Assembly: GCA_008931825.1 (NCBI GenBank)
Contig: QXVZ01020899.1
Span: 1-51,107 of the forward strand
Direction of reading: 5' to 3'
DNA from: Phallusia fumigata
Taxonomy: Eukaryota; Chordata; Ascidiacea; Phlebobranchia; Ascidiidae
DNA: 51,107 bases
Made by a program: the position numbers and the translations under genes. The first letter of the stretch is position 1. Every line of letters starts with the position of its first letter. The notes below the pieces were generated by a model, which was not told the origin of the DNA, did no database searches, and worked only from the letters and a program-made list of their open reading frames with translations. Below, in pieces: positions 33,144 to 45,267 of this stretch.

Positions 33144-36100
33144 GCTAATTTCTATGCGTTGAATAGACTAAGTTCCTTAGCATGAGCCTGCACAAAACGT
33201 CAGCATAACAGTATAATACTCTAACAACCTACAAGCGAGCATGGAACGTTAAGGCAATTTTTTCAAAGCCTTCTTTGTTTATCAAGACATAACATAACAT
33301 TGGTTTATTTGTCTCTTTTTGACTCTGCAGTTGACCTGGCTCGCTACGGGCATACACTTTTGTTGAATTTTATTGGCAGTTCCTTGTTTTCTTGTAAAAG
33401 CACAAATCTTTTGCCTTTTCGCATAGCCTGTATACAACTATGTAAAAAATTGCACAGATAAAGTGCCTGGTCATAACATGGTAAAAACATAAAAAAGCTT
33501 TTAGCCAAAAAATCCAAAGTCCTTATTTTTGAAAATTGGACTTGCCACTAATTATGATCATTTAGCTCAATTTTAAACGGACTCTTTCAGCTTTCACTAG
33601 ATATAGCTTTCTCCTTGTTTTTCAATAGTCGCACAACATATGTTAACATGCTACCACCAACGCTGTGCCTCATGCGCAGGAAAGTTTGATTATGATCTCC
33701 TTATTGGAAACCCGGCTGATCGAGTCGCCCATCACCGTGCAATGTGTCATGTCCCCGCAACGGACACTCTATTGATACGACCCTCGAGGAACGACTGCTT
33801 TGCGCATTGTTTCTTTGTCAATAGTGCCGTGGTTCCGTTCACAGAAATTGGCAACGCTTTTGGAAAGTTCGCTGTTTGTATGTTTCAGGGCTTAGTGCTC
33901 TTCGATTAGAATTTGATACATCCTGTGTACTGTGGAACAGACCCAGTATTCTCTGACGATACGTTCGGCGCATTCTGGTCAGCCCGTTTGGTCACAATTA
34001 ATGTGAGCACTGTGGTTACAAGAACTATTTTGTTAGAACCAAGATTTCGTTTAGTGTAAACCATCGTCTACTACTTACAGTATAAACGTTTACATGACGA
34101 CAAGTGAGGAATTTTGCATTTTAACCACCATGATCGGACGCCTGCTCGAACATGTCAAAGATTGAACTGGAACACTGCCATTGGGGCTTGGATATATTTG
34201 AAGCACATTTTCGAACATTCCTTCTGCATTTAACCACGGATGATTTTTTACGTTAGATGCCCGCCCGAAAGCTACGAAACGTACGATTTCGATTTACATA
34301 AATTTTGACGTCGTTTTAGGTTTTCTGTTAGTTTTTAAACCAGAAACTGCAGCAAATGTTTACACATTAACTTCGTTTTCCACTTTTTAAAGTCCGTATT
34401 CCTTGCCTTTTTATGTACGTTTCGTACCAACAAACAGCTAAAAAGGGCTTGTAACGACAGTTACAACTGAATTAGATCGAAACTGTAAGCTTGCCTTTTC
34501 CTAAAGTAGAAACACCTTTCAACAACATTAAAATACGAAACTAATATCCTTCTCTTTAATATTAACTGCCAGCCTGTCAAAGTCACTATTGACGAATAAT
34601 CAGTTTTCGACAGTCATCAGCATAAGTCGAAAGGCAACATTAGACACTTGTTGTTATCAATGAACAGCTATTGGAGTGCTTTCCGCATCCACAAGTACTA
34701 TGCTTGGGATACATGCACGTCGTTTTGTTCCCCATTTTTTCCTTTAAAAACAACAGCGACAGCGAAAAGACAAAAAGTGACACACAGCTGTGTGTGAATG
34801 GTTGTTGTTGGAAACTCAAAGCGATTTCTACTGACTAACTGGTCGTTGCACCAGCACCGTTTTAGTACGGAAGTACGGAAAACATTTCGTAATCTTATTT
34901 AGCTGGAGAGAAGCTGTAGGCAGCTTGTAGGAAGACTGGTTATGTTCGAAAACTTCTGTAGTTGCTTTGCTCGCCGAGAAAAAAAGCGTCTAGCCAGGCC
35001 ATAATCGTATCAAATTCCACAGTGATCACAAAAAAATCAAACTCAAACGTTGTAATTTAAATCTAAAAGTTTTTTTTTTACCGTCAAGAGATATATTCCT
35101 GAGAAGTTCTTAGCATGGTGACTACTTTAAAAATCGTTAGGAAATCCGCTTTGAAAATGTGAACAGGCGTGATGAATAACGAGAGAAAAAGGCAGTCTGT
35201 ATCGGGCTCGTTCGGGTGGGGTCATCCAACGCGTGTGTGTCAGCATAGTTGTCTTGTCTGCAAAACAAAATAGATACAGTTGTCAGTTAGTTGTAGCATT
35301 TTGGCGCGTTTTAGAGTTAATATCCAGGTTAGATATCAATCACATAGCCTGTACTGTTCGTTAACAATTGTTTCGACTGCGTTTCTACATGGTTTCTACA
35401 GGAAAACTAAGTACATGCCAGATTGGAAAGTTTAATTTTTGTGCGGAGGATTTAATTTNATTTCTGATCAAGTTTGTGGTGATCGCTGTGCCAGATTGGA
35501 AAGTTTAATTTTTGCGCGGAGGATTTATTTTAAAAAATTTTTTTTTGCGCGGATTTGCAACCTAAAAAATTTTTTTTTGCGCGGATTCGCGCGGACAACT
35601 TTAGGAACAGCGTCGATTACTAACGCTTTGTCCTGAAAGCTACTGCAGAAAACAGAATAAACTGGCAGTGGTAATGCACTTATTCGATGCAACTCAATGT
35701 TNGTTAGTCACGCTTCAATACACACGAAATTGTAAGTAATAGAACAGTGCTCCGCAACCATTTTCACTCACGTCAATATTCGGCGGCACCCCCTAACCTG
35801 CGTTTTGCGCCAGGTAAGCCTTCAAATCATTATGATTTCTTTATTTTTTGAATTGGAAAATATTCTTGCAACCAAATGCAGTTCAATTTAATGCGCGAAA
35901 GGTACTCGCGTACCAAAAGTTGGGAAGGGAACACTGCGTCAAAGGACCTTTTGATTTATAAAATGTTTTTGGAAACATTAAACAACGTGCAGTCATGCGT
36001 AACAATTTTACGTTTTTTTGTGTTTTCGATTTAATCGAAATGACATTGCGTAGCCGTTAAAGTCGTATTAGTAGTTGTTGAAGGTGTAAGATTTTTTCGT

Positions 36101-36704
36101 AAATAAATCATCTATTTACAATATAAAGCAGTTGGTGAAGATTGTGCGCGGATTGTAAAATTGTGCGCGGATTTGTACTGAAATCACCGAAAGTGCGCGG
36201 ATTATAGGCTCAAAACCAAAATATTGCAGGTCATTCTTTCCAATCTGGAGTACATGTACAGCGGTGCTAAAACTGCAGCTGTTTAGACTGCTAGATAGAT
36301 AAAACCGTATTTCTGGTAAAAGAAACGACCTGACATACCTACATTGTAGCTGATTGCATCTTTCACTGTGACAAGGTTTAGACATTAAACGGTATTTGCT
36401 GCACAAACAATTCATCATAACTTGAAATACAAATGCAGGTTGTCGGTCACATTGCCATGTCTCTGGCCATTTTTTCTAATTGTGGCGATCGTTCCGCTCT
36501 ATTTCCTCGCAGAACGCAGGGTAGCCAATTATGCAAATTCTGGTCACGCATCAAATCACAAAACTCTTATTGTCTAATAAAATATTTAGTGATCTTCACC
36601 ATAGGTAGGATAGCTGTAGCTTGCACAGATATAAATGAAAATGCACTTTTGTCGGCAAAAAATGGCCACAAATTTTAATTTAATTTTTATTTAAAAGGTT
36701 TTTT
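33144..36704. other. Divergent intergenic region between the VioB-like gene and the first reductase gene
   Basis: The two genes are head-to-head, about 3.6 kb apart, so both promoters should lie here. An open frame at 33640-33909 (plus, 89 codons) resembles no known family. An 831-bp inverted-repeat element fills 35418-36248. Just before the reductase ATG an AG at 36696-36697 follows a T-rich run and leaves a 7-base leader, which looks like a splice or trans-splice acceptor. I see nothing else firm. Confidence 0.4.
35418..36248. mobile_element. 831-bp inverted-repeat transposable element with perfect 8-bp target duplication
   Basis: Terminal inverted repeats CCAGATTGGAAAG (35418-35430) and CTTTCCAATCTGG (36236-36248) are exact over 13 bp. 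They are flanked by identical AGTACATG at 35410-35417 and 36249-36256. Inside, GCGCGGATT occurs many times in both orientations at the two ends (35515-35600 and 36150-36205). The left end is locally repeated at about 35488-35535, next to an N at 35459; another N is at 35702. No transposase frame is seen, so it is non-autonomous. An 8-bp duplication fits hAT, but the termini are not classic. Confidence 0.82.
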
Positions 36705-39700
36705 ATGATTTCCATGCTAGGTTCTGTGTTTTGTCAAGTTTCTGGGTTTGCCGTTATTGGATTGAAACGTTTACCGCGATTGGTAAGACATTTCGCATTG
36801 CTGTCAACTGTGAAGATGTCGACAAAGACTCTCAAGGTCGATGATGCAGTATTCAGGGATCAGATTCAAGGTAAGGTAACTTTTAAAGGTTTTTTTTAAC
36901 ATCAGTCTGATATATGCATCTTGGTTTGCAGAAAATGGGGAATTTCCTCCAGAAACGGGCCGATATCATCTTTACGTTTCGTTTGCCTGTCCGTTCGCTC
37001 ATCGGACACTCGTTATGCGCAGGTTTACAACATAACATTTCCTGTTTACAACACTTTATGTCATGATAGATTTTCTTGTAGTTTATTCATTCATTTATTT
37101 ATTTATTTGTTCTGGATTTTATTCGCTGATTTGACAATTCTTCAACCACATATACTATAATTCAAATTCATACACAGGATTTGCTTAAATGCAATTATCA
37201 CATGCTTAGGCAAAGTTTTACACATATTTCAAATCACAAATCCGTAAATTACCTTATGGCCAAAGTCACGACGCTATTGATCCTAAAGTTTTTAAAAACC
37301 TTAAAACAAAACATACAATATCACAATTTCCATTTATAACCCCAACTTGCGTTTTTTGCAGACTTAAGGGACTTGAAGAAGTAATTTCGGTTACTGTGAT
37401 GCATTTTTTGAAATTCGAAAAAGGTTGGAGATTTAACAAAGAGGTAAATGAAGGTTTGCGAGCCTGATGATTCATGTTAACCAGCAGAAAGATGTACATA
37501 GGTGCCGGGTGACGAGGATCCAAATTTCGGCGCCGAATACTTAAGAGATGTTTACAAGAAAGTGGCACCAGGTAAAAGAAACACTTACTTTGATTTCTAA
37601 TTGTTTTATTGGGAGTCTGTAACTTAAAAGTATCCAATTGCTGCATCCAATACGGGATATATGCTTAAAGTATGAGCTTTTTTCTTACACTATTTTTCGT
37701 GTCTGTCAAACTGCAAAGAGAGGAATATTTTAAGTAGTTTAGTCTGTTCACGAACGCATTTACTTTGGACCCCAAGCCTCCTCTTACCTCAGCCAATCCA
37801 TTTGTAACAGCAAATAACTGCAGGATAGTCACCAAATAACTAGCATACACTACGGCAGCGTTTTCTCAAACTTTTTTGATGAGACGCCTTTGGAGAAGTT
37901 GGCTGGACATCGCACCAGCGACAAGAATTTAATAAAGACTCTTATCATCAAACTCGTATTTATTACAACTAAAATAAAAGAAACATATATTTTTGGAAAA
38001 AGCCCAACGCTCTTGAAAAATTCAAACGACGTAACAGGGCGTTGCGAAGCACAGTTTGAGAACCACGGTTCTACGAGATGCAATTTTAGTAGAAGAATTT
38101 TTTAAGGTTGTTATTACACGTTTCAGACTACGATGGTCGTATTACCGTTCCGGTTTTGTTTGACAAAAAATCAAAGAAAATCGTCAACAATGAGTCCAGT
38201 GAGATCATCAGGATGTTAAGTTCATCTTTTAACAAGTTCTGTGCAAACGACCAGCAGAGGGCACTGGAGTTTTATCCTATTGATCTACGTGATGAAATCG
38301 ACGCCGTGAACGCATGGATATTCCTGTAAGTCAGTGTTTTTCAAAATGACGCCTTTAGAAAAGTTAATTGGACTTTACTATCAAAGGTAGATTTATTGAA
38401 ACAAAAGCAGTTCACCTGCCAAACAGAATTATTGTGCGACGCTGCAAATATTAAAACGACACCAGCAGGGCATCCATTTAAAACCTCGGCCGTAAGCATT
38501 GCAACATACGTAAAAACAGAGATCACTTCCAACAAGGAAAACATTGCAAATGTTTTCAAGTTCAAACACGTTCCCAAATAATTCGTAATTCGGTGTTGTA
38601 TGCAAATCAACCACCTCAACGTTTTCATCTCGCAGCACTGAAATCTGCGTGTTAGAGTTATTTTTTGCCAAAACAAAACGAATAGAAAACTTGCTACTAC
38701 TTTGTAGACAAATAATTTTCAATCCTAAAGTCTGCCAACCAACAGCTCATTGCGGGTTTTGCTTCTTGACAGCTACATCAACGTTGGAGTGTACAACTGT
38801 GGATTCGCAACTTCGCAGGAACCATACGACAGGGCTGTACAAGATCTGTTTATACATCTGGATAAGGTTCGTGATTGCATACTCACCTCTGTTTTACCTT
38901 CTACAACAACAAACCATTCGAAACTTAGATCTTAAACGAAACTAAAACCTGTAACGATACGAGGACAAATTTCAAAATGCTTTTTAACAAATTTCATCGA
39001 TTTAGTAAAACAGCGGTTGTGTGATAACACAGACAAGACAGCACAATTGTGATACACACAAAGCACAGCTGAACTGTAATTCTATAAAGTAATTCGAGTT
39101 AAATTTCAGTGGCCTGCGAGTCGTCGAAAAACTGCAGGGGAAGGTAATGCGAAACATTTCGTTTGCGAACCACTGGGTTAAAATGAAGATGTCTTTCAAA
39201 AATAAGATGGGTGATTATAACGCTTTCCATGTGATTTAATCACCATTCTTCTTTACTGTATAGCATAGAGACTTGTGGTAATATTATAAGGTTTTTCTTA
39301 TCTATGTTATTTGCAGGCAGAGGAATTGTTATTTAAACAACGATATCTGGTTGGAAATCGTCTCACCGAAGCCGATATACGTTTTTACACAACATTGATC
39401 CGCTTTGATCAAGTCTACCATGGGCATTTCAAAGTAAGCGTGTAGGACCATATAAAACTTAACGCTGGGGAAATGATTTACTTTCTTTTCTTTTCTCCTA
39501 AAACTTTGGGAGAATACTGAGGTTGTTTAGAACACAAAACACAGATATGTTCAAAGCTTTTGTCAAAAATATGCCGGCACAAGTATTTGTTAAAGGGTCA
39601 TGCTCTATTTATCAAACGTTTAAATCATACCATCATTAGATTGTTGTCGGTGATGACAGATTCTTATGATTAAAATTTATTTCATGCGACATTTTTGTTG

Positions 39701-40175
39701 TTGTCTTAAAACCAAGTAGGCCGAAATCAAAGCATACTGTCGTTACGACATTTACTTTTCACAGTGCAACAAGAAGCGCATCATAGATTACCCGAACATC
39801 TGGGCTTATCTGAGGGAACTCTACCAAATTCCCGCCTTTTGTGGGACTACAGACATCGAACAGATCCGAAAGCACTACATGGTAAGTTACAAAATATGTA
39901 ATCCCAAAACATTTGATTTACGTGTTACAAAATCTAAAAACTGAAAAGCCCATGCCAATGGTTCCCTAAATGTTTTGATACATTCCCTGTAAAGTGGAAA
40001 TTCTTCCCCGGTTGGGAACCACTAACCCAGGGTGTTTTGCGTTCTTAAATTTTATCTTGTATATGTTTTTCAGATGAGCCACCTTCATGTCAACCCTCAC
40101 GGAATAGTAAGCGTTGGACCGGATCTGGATTTCAATGCACCGCATGACCGCAACGAAAAGTTTCCGATTGCATGA
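36705..40175 (+). CDS. Glutathionyl-hydroquinone reductase (ECM4/YqjG, Xi-class GST), copy 1
   Basis: Complete, 345 residues in nine exons: 36705-36870, 36932-37022, 37362-37443, 37502-37571, 38127-38325, 38773-38866, 39317-39433, 39765-39881, 40074-40175. The family reduces glutathionyl-hydroquinones, releasing hydroquinone with glutathione through an active-site cysteine. Seen here: FPPETGRYHLY, then CPFAHRT with Cys75 as catalytic residue, [25 protein letters not shown] (quoted in part as VPVLFD and [10 protein letters not shown]), [43 protein letters not shown] and [14 protein letters not shown]. Most family members have CPWA; this copy has CPFA. The N-terminus is basic and hydroxylated like a mitochondrial presequence, with a second Met at 38 that could start a cytosolic form. 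It is the first of three tandem copies with identical intron positions. Confidence 0.92.
37856..38068. mobile_element. hAT-like MITE in intron 4 of reductase copy 1
   Basis: It begins CAGCGTTTTCTCAAAC and ends GTTTGAGAACCACGG, imperfect inverted repeats. The flanks share CTACG at matching offsets, perhaps a worn 8-bp duplication. The same internal sequence in the same orientation follows the N in the third reductase gene at about 47210-47330. Confidence 0.55.
39970..40026. mobile_element. hAT-like MITE end, reverse orientation
   Basis: CCCGGTTGGGAACCACT at about 40008-40025 is the reverse complement of the left end of the 18029 family, preceded by the family's next block. It lies in the last intron of reductase copy 1. 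The opposite end is not clear. Confidence 0.4.
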
Positions 40176-41786
40176 AAACAAGTACACAACTGTGTCTTAC
40201 TCCTTTACATCACATGACGATGTACTGAACATTGGCTTACTTTGCATGCGTTGTTTTGCCAGTGATAAGTGACCGGTTACTTAAATCGTATGTCCTAATT
40301 TCCCATGATGCTTACCGGCAACATCCTGGCCAGTGCAAAATTATGAGGGGGGGGCAATATTTTCTAACCTAAATGATGTACAACAATTTGAACGCCCTCC
40401 CCTCCTTCCCCCTTGGCTACGCCCATGCTTACAGGCCTTTGGTGTAGTAATATTGTTCCACGTTAGTTTAACAATGTACTATCAGCATGTACGTGGATGT
40501 CGTACTGAAGCTTTGCTAAACATCTATACACTGCAGCTTGGCTGTTTGCGTATTTTCGTTGTTCGCTACATAATTTGATGTTTGTATCGTGCGTGCAAAT
40601 TTCCACACAAAAATTAAAATCTTATGGTTTGCTAAATTTGACAGAGGGAAAGTTAGTTTACTTGCATGATAATTAAATGAACGATTTATTGATGTCACTA
40701 CAACAGCCCCTACTTACATCCACTTGATTCAACTCCTGGCTTAGTTATTGATGTTTTCATAGGCAATTCGCTCTAACCTTGGGCTTTCCAAAGTTTTTTT
40801 GCAACCCCTTTTTATTCGATTAAATTTTCCACGACCCTTCGCGTTTGTCAGTGAAAAATGGTCAATAATACATTTTAAATATTTTATTGATACTGTAGCA
40901 CACGGAGGCAAACAACAAACATTGCATGAATAGTGTACTCGCGATCCCTTAAAACTCGTCGCGCGCCCCCTGTTTGGGTCGCGACTCCCAATTTGGGAAG
41001 CTCTGCCCTAACCCAACATTTTGTATCATTCGGTTTAAAAAAACAATATGTGCCTGCCAAAAGCTCTACAACAGCAAGAAAACCGACGGTTTACTCATTT
41101 AAAGCACTGGTAAAAAAAACACAAATAAAAACATGCATTAAAGGATGCTGATCGCGTGGCGTTTCATAGACAGCAGAAGAGAAAGGCAAACCAGATAGCG
41201 AGACGAGAGAAAAAACCTTCTCCCTTTGTTGCTGTTTGAGCGTGTGTGCGGTCGTGGGCGTGCGTCGTGTTGAGCACCGGTCTGGTCAGACAGGGTACAG
41301 TGACGCGGTCTGAGCCTTGCAGCAGTGTAAAGCCTAATAACATGCTGTGACGATTTCTTATTGAACGCAGTTGCAAAATACTTGACTTGTATGTGCGAAG
41401 GAGTCTTAACCCGATATGCCTGAGTTTAGTATAATGCTTTGTACCAAGTACCAAAAAGAGTAAAACTCATGGTGTTGGGGGGTGGAGGTATTATTACAAA
41501 CCGGAGTATATCGATGTACAAAACTAAAACGTGAACGTTCAGCAGTTATGTTGGTTTATGGTTGATCTACTGTTTAGTATCAAAACATACGGACGTAAAC
41601 CGTATTTCAGCGGGTGTAGGCCAAAGTACACGAGGCATGCAACCTTTTTTGCACAGTTGTTCTACTTCACTGCACACCACGATAAGCCGGTTTATTGTTT
41701 ACGTGAAAGTATTTTGTTGCAAGTTTTTCTTGGTGTCATATCGACTGCGAGCACAGACGGGCAATATCATTTGAATTAACTACTGC
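40176..41786. other. Intergenic spacer between reductase copies 1 and 2
   Basis: The first 100 bases after the stop resemble the 3' flank of copy 2, so they are shared 3' UTR. A dispersed repeat fills 40778-41020. A GC-richer stretch at 41160-41340 has open frames on the minus strand without recognisable content. The promoter of copy 2 should lie in the last few hundred bases. Confidence 0.4.
40778..41020. repeat. Dispersed repeat, copy B (hAT-like)
   Basis: The left end GGGCTTTCCAAAGTTT and right end AATTTGGGAAGCTCTGCC are inverted, and GCAACCCC near the left pairs with GGGTCGCGAC near the right. The inner part matches 32879-33050. The terminal pattern (CAGxGCTTCCCAAA, GCGACCC) is common in hAT MITEs. 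Confidence 0.6.
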
Positions 41787-44700
41787 ATGTTTTCTAAGGT
41801 TTCGATGCTAGGAAAAACAGTTCTCTCCCTAGCAAGGTTTGTCTCTGTTGGCGGTAAATTTTGCACGAGACTTTCGAGGCAAGTGAGTGTTGCGGCAACC
41901 AATAAAATGTCAAAACCGGCGATGTCCGAAAAAGGAGAGTTTGTACGCACAGACCCAACCTTCAGAGACGAAATTAAAGGTAATGACAATAATCTATGCT
42001 TTTCTAAATTTTCATGCAAGAATTAGAACGACTATTTAACACTTTTTACAATAGTCATTGCCACCCATGGCGGTTGTTGGTTTAAGTACTGCCAACCCGA
42101 ATCATTCTTGTAAGTAATCTTGGTTACCAAGCCAGTTTTTTACCTACTAATCAAATGAGTTATAATTCGCGATGTATTGTTGCACGCCAATGTACCCCTG
42201 CAGTAGGTAACGAATTGAAACCGTTGCATACATAGAAGTCCATATAAAGAGCAAATTACAACTATTACTTTTTTTTGTAGAAGGAGGGAAGTTTCCACCC
42301 GAAAGTGGTCGATATCATCTGTACGTTTCGTATGCTTGTCCCTGGGCACACCGAACGCTTATTACCCGCCGGTAAGACATAATTTGTAAGATTTATATTG
42401 ATCTAAAGACTTTTGGTACTTCCTGGGTTCATTTTGATTTTTAGGGGTACATTGCCTTTATTAGCACAAATCGATTGTACATATCATTTGTGATAAAACT
42501 ATCGAAAATTTTGAAATAACAGTGTTGTGGGGTTGTAACTGGTCGTTAAACTACAGATTGTGCAGCAAAACAGGTTTTTTTGGGGATGCTCAGTAACCAA
42601 TGAAAAATGGCGAAGGATGCTACTAGATAAAGAAAAAGTTTTCCTGACCCAAACGATGCACTAGAAATGACGTTTAAATGGAAGCAGACTCATTTGATGT
42701 CTAGTTGTATGAAAAGACTTTAAATTTGCAATGAACCTTTGCTGCAAACGATGCGTTTCAGTTCTCCGACGCAACATTTTGTCGGCGAAAAATTGGTTGA
42801 GTTTAATATGTCATAGGCGCAATGATAAATTGCAACAAATCCACTTTTATACCCTGACAAGAAAAGCGCCCGAGCCCACGAAAAGCAACAAATGATATTG
42901 GACGCAGCAAGTCAAGTTTTCAATTTCAATACCCTGGTCCGTCACCAATTTGCTTTGTCACCTCCGCGTCAGCTAATATGCTTAGTCACGGCGGTAAACC
43001 TCACACACTTGCCTGAACATTTTGTGTATTTCTGTAGACTCAAGGGGCTCGAAAGCGTGATAAGTTTTACAGTGGTCGACTTTTTGATGTTGGAAAAAGG
43101 CTGGAGGTTTAATGAACAGGTTAGTCGCTAGTGTGGTACTTCACATCAAAAACATACAACTGATGATTTCTATTTTACAGACCCCAGGCTGTGAGAAGGA
43201 TCCAATTTTTGATGCACAGTGGTTGCGCGACATTTATGAAAAAGTTGTTCCAGGTAGGTTTTCGTCCCGCATCAACGAATGTTTCCTCATAACTTAAGTG
43301 TATTTATCCGTCCTTTGTATTCTTTGGAATCCACAGCTTCCCTGTTTAACCCCAAAAATAAATAGATTCAGCCAACAGAGTGTAGTCAACTTTACATTAA
43401 ACTTGTAACCAAATCTGACTGTTAGGCAGCACAGCAGGGCCACTTTCACTATTTCCCAAAAAGACTTAAACTTTAGGATAGCCGATGCAGTTTGCATTTG
43501 AAAAATCAGGCCCTTTAAATGATATTTGGGCCCCAGCATACCTTAAATGCGTTATGGTAATCTATAGACTTCATATGCGAACCATAATACTTGTTCAACA
43601 CTGTAGGATATACTGGTCGCGTTTCGGTTCCTATATTACTTGATAAAAAGGCCAAGAAGATCGTCAACAATGAGTCAAGTGAGATTATCAGGATGTTCAA
43701 CTGTACCCTCAACGAGTTCAGCGCCAGCGACGAGCAAAGGGCGTTAGATTTTTACCCGGCTAAACTGCGTGATGAAATCGACGCTGTCAACGACTGGATT
43801 TTTCCGTAAGCTCCGTTATGGTTTTGTGCGTGGCTAGTCTAAGCCTATTTATGATGTAGCCAGTCACCGTGTACAAGTTTAAAATGTTTTTGTGTCACAG
43901 CAACATCAACCTTGGTGTGTATCGCTGTGGGTTCGCCACCGCGCAAGAAGCCTATGACAAAGCGGCTCATGATCTGTTTGAAAATCTTGATAAGGTTTGT
44001 TACAAAACACCAGGTATTGGCGTGATAGTGCGTGGCTTGGCCAGAAACACAGAACAGAAACAATGGCGGTGGGGCCGTCCCCCTAAATTGTTCAAGTTGC
44101 AAATTCCTAATTTGACTTTTCACTGGAAAAAATAGGTACTGCTTATTCATGTTTCCACGAAAGTTACCATCTATCTGGAACTAAAAATAAGGATGACTGG
44201 AAAATAAATATACGTTAGTGCAACCTAAAGCCTGCGCCCTTCAATAAGGACATTTTCTAAAACGTTGGTATTCAAAATAAGGAGAAATCCTAGAAATTAG
44301 GACAACCCTGATTACAACTTGGACTGCTATTGGCATATATTGGCCTAACTTAAAAATCTTCGGCTCTCCTAAAACTTTTTGACTGGCTACGAAACTGAAC
44401 AGAAATAGTGCAATACTACCAAAACTATTTTCCTTTAGCACTCTGTTAAAGCCTGTATTTATTAAATAGGCGGAGGAGTTGTTATCAAAACAAAGATATC
44501 TGGTTGGAAATCGTCTGACTGAGGCCGATATACGTTTCTTCACAACGTTGGTTCGCTTTGATCAAGTCTACCATGGTCATTTTAAGGTAACCTTTTTGCA
44601 TCATTGAAACTAGCAGTAACTATTCGTATCAGACTTCCACATTCAACTGCAAATTTTTACGAAGTAGCAAAACTGGGATTATTATTTCAGTTTTAAGCTA

Positions 44701-45267
44701 TTTCTCAATGTAGATCTATATAATTCACCAAGTTTTCTCTACTGTTTGTCACAGTGCAACAAGAAGCGTATCATAGATTACCCGAACATCTGGGCTTACC
44801 TGAGGGAACTCTACCAAATTCCTGCTTTCGGAGAAACAACCGACATGAACCACATTAGGAAGCACTACATGGTGGGCTTTAGTTTACTCCACACCCAAGA
44901 AATTGTGATCTATGCCTGAGTTTATTTCGCTTTTATAGAGAAATCTTAGCGACATATTAGCACTAAAACAACCACGAAGTCGAAGATAGCTGCGCAACGG
45001 TAGAACGTTATGAGGCGAAAACAAATGGAAGGCACAATATAAAAGGCGCTGTAGCTACGCCGTCATTGCAAAGCTAAAGAGCAAGTTAATGTAACACTAG
45101 GGTTTTTTCTAAACACAATGCTATCCCAGAGCACAGTACAATATCCTAGTATTCATGTTTTTCAGATGAGCCACCTTCATGTCAACCCTCACGGGATAGT
45201 AAGCGTTGGACCAGATCTGGATTTCAACGCACCGCATGACCGCAACGAAAAGTTTCCGATTGCATGA
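41787..45267 (+). CDS. Glutathionyl-hydroquinone reductase (ECM4/YqjG, Xi-class GST), copy 2
   Basis: Complete, 355 residues in nine exons: 41787-41979, 42281-42371, 43038-43119, 43181-43253, 43607-43805, 43901-43994, 44470-44586, 44755-44871, 45166-45267. It keeps the full family signature CPWAHRT with catalytic Cys84, after [15 protein letters not shown]. It also has [64 protein letters not shown] and [14 protein letters not shown]. Its first 40 residues are rich in Ser, Arg, Lys and Leu without acidic residues, as in mitochondrial targeting peptides, and Met41 offers an internal start. Intron positions and phases equal those of copy 1. Exons 8 and 9 are almost identical in DNA to copy 1, while exons 1-5 differ strongly. 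Confidence 0.94.

Noticed and set aside
33640..33909. Plus-strand 89-codon open frame in the divergent intergenic region
   Set aside because: It is locally GC-richer than its surroundings, but no motif, splice site or homology is visible on either strand.
41164..41454. Minus-strand 96-codon open frame between reductase copies 1 and 2
   Set aside because: It comes from a GC-richer spacer with no splice sites or motifs that would support coding.
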